Shown here in pieces: positions 12,279-16,408 of a stretch of DNA of 16,408 bases (its first letter is position 1; every line of letters starts with the position of its first letter). A program made the translations under genes and the position numbers. The notes under the pieces were generated by a model. The model saw nothing but the letters and a program-made list of their open reading frames with translations, searched no databases and was not told the DNA's origin. Source of the DNA: an uncultured Oscillospiraceae bacterium (GTDB taxonomy: Bacteria; Bacillota; Clostridia; Oscillospirales; Ruminococcaceae); assembly GCA_900547385.1 (NCBI GenBank), contig URGQ01000032.1, forward strand, positions 1 through 16,408, read 5' to 3'.

Positions 12279-13516
12279 GAAACGAATTTGACCGGATCGT
12301 CATCGGCGGCGGAGCCGCAGGCTTATTCGCGGCGGGATGGGCCGCCAAAAGCGGCCTGCGGGTGCTGGTGCTGGAAAAGCGGGAGCGTCCCGCGCGCAAA
12401 ATACTGGTGACCGGCAAGGGCCGCTGCAATGTGACCAATCACTGCTCTCCGCAGGAATTCATAGCGGCGGTGCGGCGCAACCCCCGCTTTTTGATGAGCG
12501 CCATCTACGCCATGACGCCGCAGGACACCATGGCCTGCTTTGAGGAACTGGGGGTGGCACTGAAAACCGAGCGCGGCAGCCGGGTGTTCCCGGTAAGCGA
12601 CCGCGCCATGGATATTGCCGACGCGCTGGTGCGCTTTGCCCGGCAGGGCGGCGTGCAGATAAAACAGGCCACCGTCAGCGAGCTCATCCAAAGGGATGAC
12701 GCCGTAGTGGGTGTTAAAACCGAAGCAGGCGAAGAATTCTTTGCCCCGCTGACTATTCTGGCGACCGGCGGCAAAAGCTACCCCGGCACCGGCAGCGATG
12801 GCAGCGGCTACACCCTGGCGGCTGCCGTGGGACACACTATTATTCCGCCGCGGCCCTCGCTGGTGCCCATCATCTGCGAGAATACGGACAAGCAGTTTAC
12901 CACGCTGATGGGGCTTTCGCTGCGCAATGTAACGCTGAACCTCATCCAAAAGAAAACCGGAAAGGTGATATACAGCGAGCTGGGCGAGATGCTGTTCACC
13001 CATTTTGGCATCAGCGGGCCGCTGGCCCTGACCGCCAGCAGCTATATGGATGTTCCCACCGACTACCGCATCACCATTGACTGCAAGCCGGGGCTGACCC
13101 CTGAGCAGCTGGATGCCCGGATGCTGCGGGACTTTGAGGGGAGCCCCAACCGGGCCTTTGGCAACGCGCTGGAGGCACTGCTGCCCCATTCCCTTATCCC
13201 TGTGGTGGTGGCCAAAAGCGGCATTCCGGCCGAGCGGCGGGTGAACCAGCTGACCCGTGAGGAGCGGCAAAAGCTGGGGGCGCTGATCAAGGCCTTCCCG
13301 CTGACCCCGCTGGCGCTGCGGCCCATTGAAGAGGCGGTCATTACCGCCGGGGGCGTAAGCGTAAAGGAGATAGACCCCCGCACCATGCGAAGCAAGCTGG
13401 TGAAGGGGCTGGCCTTTGCCGGCGAGGTAATGGATGTGGACGCCGTGACCGGCGGCTATAATCTGCAAATTGCCTGGTCTACCGGCTATTTGGCCGGGAC
13501 GGCCGAACTATCATAA
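12275..13516 (+). CDS. HI0933/YhiN-family FAD-dependent oxidoreductase
   Basis: A 413-residue flavoprotein. The FAD-binding GGGAAG is at 11-16 with the LEKRERPARKILVTGKGRCN region following (33-52), a hallmark of the HI0933 family. LATGGKSYPGTGSDGSGY (162-179) is the second FAD motif, GEMLFTHFGISGPLAL (237-252) is family-specific, and TAGGVSVKEIDP plus GEVMDVDAVTGGYNLQIAW close the protein. Members are annotated as aminoacetone oxidase-like or BaiN-like; the real substrate is generally unknown. It is translated by coupling from the rpiR-like gene (ATGA overlap), since GAGGAG lies 14 bases upstream, farther than usual. In many Clostridia this gene precedes cmk, as here. A large hairpin with a T-run follows it. 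Confidence 0.88.
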   Translation: MRNEFDRIVIGGGAAGLFAAGWAAKSGLRVLVLEKRERPARKILVTGKGRCNVTNHCSPQEFIAAVRRNPRFLMSAIYAMTPQDTMACFEELGVALKTERGSRVFPVSDRAMDIADALVRFARQGGVQIKQATVSELIQRDDAVVGVKTEAGEEFFAPLTILATGGKSYPGTGSDGSGYTLAAAVGHTIIPPRPSLVPIICENTDKQFTTLMGLSLRNVTLNLIQKKTGKVIYSELGEMLFTHFGISGPLALTASSYMDVPTDYRITIDCKPGLTPEQLDARMLRDFEGSPNRAFGNALEALLPHSLIPVVVAKSGIPAERRVNQLTREERQKLGALIKAFPLTPLALRPIEEAVITAGGVSVKEIDPRTMRSKLVKGLAFAGEVMDVDAVTGGYNLQIAWSTGYLAGTAELS

Positions 13517-13527
13517 AACTCTGCGAA

Positions 13528-13647
13528 AGCCGGGGGCCCGCTGCCCCGCCCGCGCCTACGACGCGGTAAGAGACGCTCCCTGCGGGGGCGCCCCTCCGGC
13601 GGCAGCCCTGCGGGCTGCCGCCGCGGGGCGGCGGGCCCCGGCTTTTT
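13528..13647 (+). terminator. nested palindrome and terminator after the flavoprotein gene
   Basis: An outer inverted repeat (AGCCGGGG at 13528-13535 with CCCCGGCT at 13636-13643, extending inward with one bulge and one mismatch) encloses a perfect 12-bp hairpin (13597-13608 / 13612-13623, TGC loop). The outer right arm runs directly into TTTTT (13643-13647). Position and T-run suggest termination, but the size is unusual for an intrinsic terminator. Confidence 0.55.
13597..13623. repeat. 12-bp C(GNA)G-type hairpin (cluster G)
   Basis: CGGCGGCAGCCC pairs perfectly with GGGCTGCCGCCG around a TGC loop, which reads GCA on the - strand. It is the longest stem of this hairpin type in the window and sits in the gap before cmk. 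Confidence 0.8.
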
Positions 13648-13680
13648 GCACAGACTATTCCGAAAGGCAGGAAAAACACC

Positions 13681-14361
13681 ATGATCTCCATTGCGATCGA
13701 CGGGCCGGCAGGCGCCGGCAAAAGCAGTATCTGCGGGCGGCTGGCCCAGGAGCTGCACTACCTGCATATTGATACCGGCGCGCTGTACCGTGCGGTGGGC
13801 CTTTTTGTGCTGCGGCAAAATAAAAACCCCGCCGACCCCGCCGATGTCCTCCCCCTGCTGCCGCAGATCCATATCGACCTGCGGTTTGAGGCGGGCGAGC
13901 AGCGCATCCTGCTGAATGGCGAGGATGTTTCGGAGGCCATCCGCCTGCCGGAGGCCTCCGCGACCGCCTCCGCCGTTTCCGCCCTGCCGGAGGTACGGGC
14001 CTACCTGCTGGAGCAGCAGCGCAGCCTGGCCCGGCAGTACAATGTCATCATGGATGGGCGGGATATCGGCACGGTGGTGCTGCCCCAGGCCACCATTAAG
14101 ATTTACCTGACCGCCGCCCCGGAGGAGCGTGCCCGCCGCCGCTGGCTGGAACAGCAGCAGAAGGGCATAAAAGAAAGCTACGAGGAGGTGCTGGCCGCCG
14201 TCATTAAGCGGGACTACGATGACAGCCACCGGGCTGCCGCCCCGCTGCGCCAGGCGGAGGACGCGTGGCTGTGCGACAGCACCCATCTGGATTTTGAGGG
14301 AACGGTGCAGGCCATACTCGCCTACATCCGGCAGCGGATAGGGGAAGTGCCATGCAGGTGA
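13681..14361 (+). CDS. cmk: (d)CMP kinase
   Basis: A 226-residue cytidylate kinase that transfers phosphate from ATP to CMP or dCMP, feeding CTP and dCTP synthesis in the cytoplasm. The P-loop GPAGAGKSS is at 8-16, DTGALYR at 31-37, the CMP-binding stretch EVRAYLLEQQR near 104-114, MDGRDIGTVVLP at 124-135, and RDYDDSHR at 177-184. Length and motif order are standard. AAAGGCAGGA (13662-13671) precedes the ATG. The end overlaps the start of ispH-rpsA by 10 bases, indicating translational coupling. The plsC-type acyltransferase often found between cmk and ispH in Clostridia is missing here. Confidence 0.95.
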   Translation: MISIAIDGPAGAGKSSICGRLAQELHYLHIDTGALYRAVGLFVLRQNKNPADPADVLPLLPQIHIDLRFEAGEQRILLNGEDVSEAIRLPEASATASAVSALPEVRAYLLEQQRSLARQYNVIMDGRDIGTVVLPQATIKIYLTAAPEERARRRWLEQQQKGIKESYEEVLAAVIKRDYDDSHRAAAPLRQAEDAWLCDSTHLDFEGTVQAILAYIRQRIGEVPCR

Positions 14362-16316
14362 CCGTCGCCAAAACCGCCGGGTTCTGCTTTGGGGTGCGGC
14401 GGGCGCTGGAGCTGACCCAGAAAAGTGCTGCCCTCTCCCCCACCTGCACACTGGGGGAGCTCATCCATAACCGGCAGGTGGTGGAGGAGCTGGCCGGGCA
14501 GGGCGTTACGGTGATAGAGCGCCCCGAAGATGCCCCCGCCGGTACCGCCGTGGTGATCCGCTCCCACGGGGTAGGACCGCAGGTCTATGATACCCTGCGG
14601 GCACAGGGCAGCCCTGTAATAGACGCCACCTGCCCTTTCGTCAAGCGCATCCACCAAATTGCCGCCGAGGTACCGGAGGACGGGCTGCTGCTGCTGGCCG
14701 GCCGCCGGGAGCATCCGGAGGTGCAGGGCATCCTGGGGTACTGCAGGGGGCCGGCTTTGGTTTTCTCTTCGGCGGAGGAAATGCAGGAACTGCTGGCATT
14801 CCTGCCATCGGATGGCAATATCCCCGTCATTTTGGCGGCTCAGACCACATTTTCTTTGCGCGAATGGGAGAAAATATTATTTTTCGCAAAAAAAGTGTGT
14901 ACAAATCTAAAAGTATTTGATACAATATGTAGAGCGACCATTGAACGGCAGTCCGAGGCAAAACAGCTGGCCCAATCTGCCGATGCCATGGTGGTGGTAG
15001 GGGGACTGCACAGTGCCAATACCACGGCTCTGGCGGCGCTGTGCGGCAGCTATTGCCCCACAGTGCAGGTCGAAACGGCGGACCAGCTGGAACGCCACCG
15101 GGAGGCCCTGCGGGGCGCCCGCTTTATCGGTATTACTGCCGGCGCTTCAACCCCGGCTTGTATCATTAAGGAGGTTCAAAATTCCATGAGCGTATTGGAA
15201 AACAACACTGAAGAAATGAACTTTGGGGAGCTGCTCGATCAATACTCCAAAAGTATACATAATGGGGAGAAGGTAACGGCCGTTGTTACAGGCATTAAGC
15301 CGACGGAAATTTCTGTTGACGCCGGCACCAAGCATGCCTGTTATGTACCGCTGGATCAGTTGACCAGCGATCCCTCTGCCAAGCCCGAAGACATCGTCAA
15401 GATTGGCGATGAGCTGGAGCTGATGGTCGTCCGCGTCAACGATGTGGAAGGCACCGCCATGCTCTCCAAGACCCGTCTGGATGCCGTAGCCGGCTTCGAG
15501 AAGGTCATGAACGCAGGTGAGACCGGCGAGGTCCTCACCGGCGTTGTCACCGAGGTCATCAAGGGCGGCGTTCTGGTCCTCACCAATGGCGTCAAGGTAT
15601 TCATCCCCGCCAGCCAGACCGGTGTTCCCCGCGACGGCGACCTGAACACCCTGCTGCGCAAGGAAGTCAGCTTTAAGATCCTGGAAACCAACCGTCAGCG
15701 CCGCCGTGCCGTCGGCTCCATCAGCGTGGTAGCCCGCGAGGCCCGCAAGGAGCTGGCCCAGAAGTTCTGGGACGAGGTGGAGGTAGGCAAGGTTTACACC
15801 GGCAAGGTAAAGAGCCTGACCAACTTCGGCGCCTTTGTGGATCTGGGCGGCGTGGATGGCCGTATCGGCCTGACCGACCTGACCTGGCTGCGCGTCAAGA
15901 GCCCTGCTGAGGTCGTTTCCATCGGCGATACCGTAGAAGTGACCGTGAAGGATATTGACCGCGAGAACAACCGCGTATCCCTCATCTACAAAAAGACCGA
16001 GGACAATCCCTGGGAGAAGATTAAGACCATGTATCAGGTCGGCGATGTCGTTCCCGTCAAGATCATGTCCATCACCACCTTCGGCGCCTTTGCGCAGATC
16101 ATCCCCGGCATTGATGGTTTGATTCACATCTCTCAGATTGCCCGTGAGCGTGTAGAGAAGGTGGCGGATAAGCTTTCCGTTGGCCAGGTAGTGGATGCCA
16201 AGATCACTGAGCTGGACTATGACCGTCATCGCGCCAGCCTGTCCATCAAGGCCCTGCTGACCGAGGAAGCCCCCGAGGAAGAAGCCGCTGAGGAAGAGAC
16301 TCCCGCCGAGGAATAA
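14352..16316 (+). CDS. ispH: 4-hydroxy-3-methylbut-2-enyl diphosphate reductase / ribosomal protein S1 fusion
   Basis: A 654-residue two-part protein. Residues 1-276 are IspH, the last enzyme of the methylerythritol phosphate pathway, making isopentenyl and dimethylallyl diphosphate. The [4Fe-4S] cysteines are C12 (GFCFGV), C94 (ATCPF) and C193 (TICRAT). Active-site H39 (IHN), H72 (RSHG), H121 (HPEV), T165-T166 (AAQTTF), S221/N223 (HSANT) and S266 (ITAGASTP) are all present. Residues about 303-373, 390-462, 476-547 and 561-633 are four S1 RNA-binding domains, with NFGAFVDLGGVDGRIGLTDL the clearest. An acidic tail ends the protein. Such fusions are known in Clostridia. GGGGAAG lies 5 bases before ATG 14352, within cmk. 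An internal promoter and start may give S1 alone. A terminator follows. Confidence 0.94.
   Translation: MQVTVAKTAGFCFGVRRALELTQKSAALSPTCTLGELIHNRQVVEELAGQGVTVIERPEDAPAGTAVVIRSHGVGPQVYDTLRAQGSPVIDATCPFVKRIHQIAAEVPEDGLLLLAGRREHPEVQGILGYCRGPALVFSSAEEMQELLAFLPSDGNIPVILAAQTTFSLREWEKILFFAKKVCTNLKVFDTICRATIERQSEAKQLAQSADAMVVVGGLHSANTTALAALCGSYCPTVQVETADQLERHREALRGARFIGITAGASTPACIIKEVQNSMSVLENNTEEMNFGELLDQYSKSIHNGEKVTAVVTGIKPTEISVDAGTKHACYVPLDQLTSDPSAKPEDIVKIGDELELMVVRVNDVEGTAMLSKTRLDAVAGFEKVMNAGETGEVLTGVVTEVIKGGVLVLTNGVKVFIPASQTGVPRDGDLNTLLRKEVSFKILETNRQRRRAVGSISVVAREARKELAQKFWDEVEVGKVYTGKVKSLTNFGAFVDLGGVDGRIGLTDLTWLRVKSPAEVVSIGDTVEVTVKDIDRENNRVSLIYKKTEDNPWEKIKTMYQVGDVVPVKIMSITTFGAFAQIIPGIDGLIHISQIARERVEKVADKLSVGQVVDAKITELDYDRHRASLSIKALLTEEAPEEEAAEEETPAEE
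14862..14926 (+). promoter_or_regulatory. candidate internal promoter within the IspH coding region
   Basis: TGTACA (14898-14903, four of six), a 17-base spacer and TACAAT (14921-14926, five of six). A- and T-runs just upstream resemble an UP element. Codons here switch abruptly to AT-ending forms that are uncommon in this window (ATA, TTA, ACA, CTA, GTA, ATA, AGA), although the protein is conserved. That suggests selection on the DNA itself. Transcription would start near 14933 and serve the S1 part. Confidence 0.55.
15167..15188 (+). promoter_or_regulatory. internal ribosome binding site and start for S1
   Basis: TAAGGAGG (15167-15174) is a near-perfect anti-16S match, 11 bases before an in-frame ATG (15186, Met279 of the fusion). 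The spacing is slightly long but workable. The same bases encode the conserved IIKEV ending of IspH, so the match may partly reflect the protein sequence. Confidence 0.5.
15186..16316 (+). CDS. rpsA: possible stand-alone ribosomal protein S1 from an internal start
   Basis: Translation from Met279 would give a 376-residue protein with all four S1 domains and the acidic tail, without the IspH part. Its first residues (MSVLENNTEEMNFGELLDQY) look like a natural S1 N-terminus rather than a linker. The internal promoter and ribosome binding site described separately support it. This is an alternative product of the same frame as the fusion, not an additional frame. S1 helps the ribosome bind mRNA and is needed in large amounts, whereas IspH is an ordinary enzyme, which gives a reason for separate expression. 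Codons in this part are C-ending (GTC, ATC, ACC), consistent with high expression. Confidence 0.5.
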   Translation: MSVLENNTEEMNFGELLDQYSKSIHNGEKVTAVVTGIKPTEISVDAGTKHACYVPLDQLTSDPSAKPEDIVKIGDELELMVVRVNDVEGTAMLSKTRLDAVAGFEKVMNAGETGEVLTGVVTEVIKGGVLVLTNGVKVFIPASQTGVPRDGDLNTLLRKEVSFKILETNRQRRRAVGSISVVAREARKELAQKFWDEVEVGKVYTGKVKSLTNFGAFVDLGGVDGRIGLTDLTWLRVKSPAEVVSIGDTVEVTVKDIDRENNRVSLIYKKTEDNPWEKIKTMYQVGDVVPVKIMSITTFGAFAQIIPGIDGLIHISQIARERVEKVADKLSVGQVVDAKITELDYDRHRASLSIKALLTEEAPEEEAAEEETPAEE

Positions 16317-16319
16317 TCT

Positions 16320-16408
16320 ATAAGCAAATTTATCCGTCCCCTGGCCGCTGTGGCCGGGGGACTTTTTCTTGCCGGCTGCTTTGGCGGTGGGGGGCAGGCT
16401 TCGGGCCG
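16320..16408 (+). other. lipoprotein-signal-like open frame without a normal start
   Basis: Directly after the TAA of the fusion gene the same frame stays open to the window edge. It reads like a lipoprotein signal peptide: a basic SKFIRP start, a hydrophobic LAAVAGGLF core, the lipobox LAGC, then a GGGG linker. There is no ATG or GTG at its head; the only codon placed correctly behind GAGGAA (16308-16313) is ATA at 16320. It also overlaps the terminator. It could be chance, a decayed gene, or a gene with an unusual start. Confidence 0.2.
16336..16367 (+). terminator. intrinsic terminator of the cmk-ispH-rpsA operon
   Basis: GTCCCCTGGCC (16336-16346) pairs with GGCCGGGGGAC (16352-16362) over 11 positions with one U-G pair, loop GCTGT, followed by TTTTT (16363-16367). 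It starts 20 bases after the stop codon, the expected place. Confidence 0.8.

Noticed and set aside
15147..16229. 360-codon - strand frame opposite the S1 domains
   Set aside because: Mirror of the strongly biased rpsA coding sequence; no motif or ribosome binding site supports it.
1..16408. CRISPR array, insertion sequence, prophage or defence island
   Set aside because: No regularly spaced repeats, transposase, integrase or nuclease motif was found; the WYL and XRE regulators alone do not indicate a defence system.

Overview
The window looks like chromosome from a GC-rich, spore-forming member of the Clostridia, probably the Oscillospiraceae/Ruminococcaceae group. Three things point there: an IspH-ribosomal protein S1 fusion gene, the two dipicolinate synthase genes needed for the endospore core, and an NfnAB-type ferredoxin/NADP oxidoreductase of anaerobes. 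No tRNA, rRNA, CRISPR array, transposase or phage gene was seen. The assignment rests on reading motifs by eye; no database search was run.

Layout. 1-66: a short double-hairpin repeat. 212-2281 (+): a WYL-domain regulator and a diacylglycerol-kinase-like lipid kinase. 2420-2542 (-): a 40-residue small protein with its own promoter and ribosome binding site. 2644-2930: a structured element present twice as a direct repeat. 3091-5693 (+): nfnA and nfnB, unusually separated by 350 bases. 5873-7036 (-): a secreted beta-helix surface protein with a sortase-like C-terminus, AT-richer than its surroundings. 7228-8085 (-): a membrane-anchored glycerophosphodiester phosphodiesterase. 8337-8654 (-): a small XRE-type regulator. 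8888-9160 (+): a small cysteine-rich protein. 9442-10902 (+): dpaA-dpaB. 11400-13516 (+): an RpiR-type regulator overlapping an HI0933-family flavoprotein. 13681-16316 (+): cmk overlapping ispH-rpsA, closed by a terminator.

Functions. NfnAB balances ferredoxin, NADH and NADPH. DpaAB makes dipicolinate for spores. Cmk (nucleotides), IspH (isoprenoids) and S1 (translation) form the housekeeping block often linked with the HI0933 flavoprotein in Clostridia. The lipid kinase and the phosphodiesterase both act on lipid-type substrates but are not adjacent.

Three patterns go beyond gene content. (1) Nearly every long gap holds clusters of perfect GC-rich hairpins. Their stem sequences differ, but the loop is almost always C(GNA)G on one strand, a motif known to give exceptionally stable DNA mini-hairpins. 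(2) Inside the IspH half of the fusion gene, a run of AT-rich codons rare elsewhere in this window spells an A-tract plus a TGTACA-17-TACAAT promoter. It is followed by a perfect in-frame Shine-Dalgarno and ATG at 15186, suggesting separate production of ribosomal protein S1. (3) The strand bias flips from C-rich to G-rich on the + strand inside nfnB, and genes on both strands agree with the flip.
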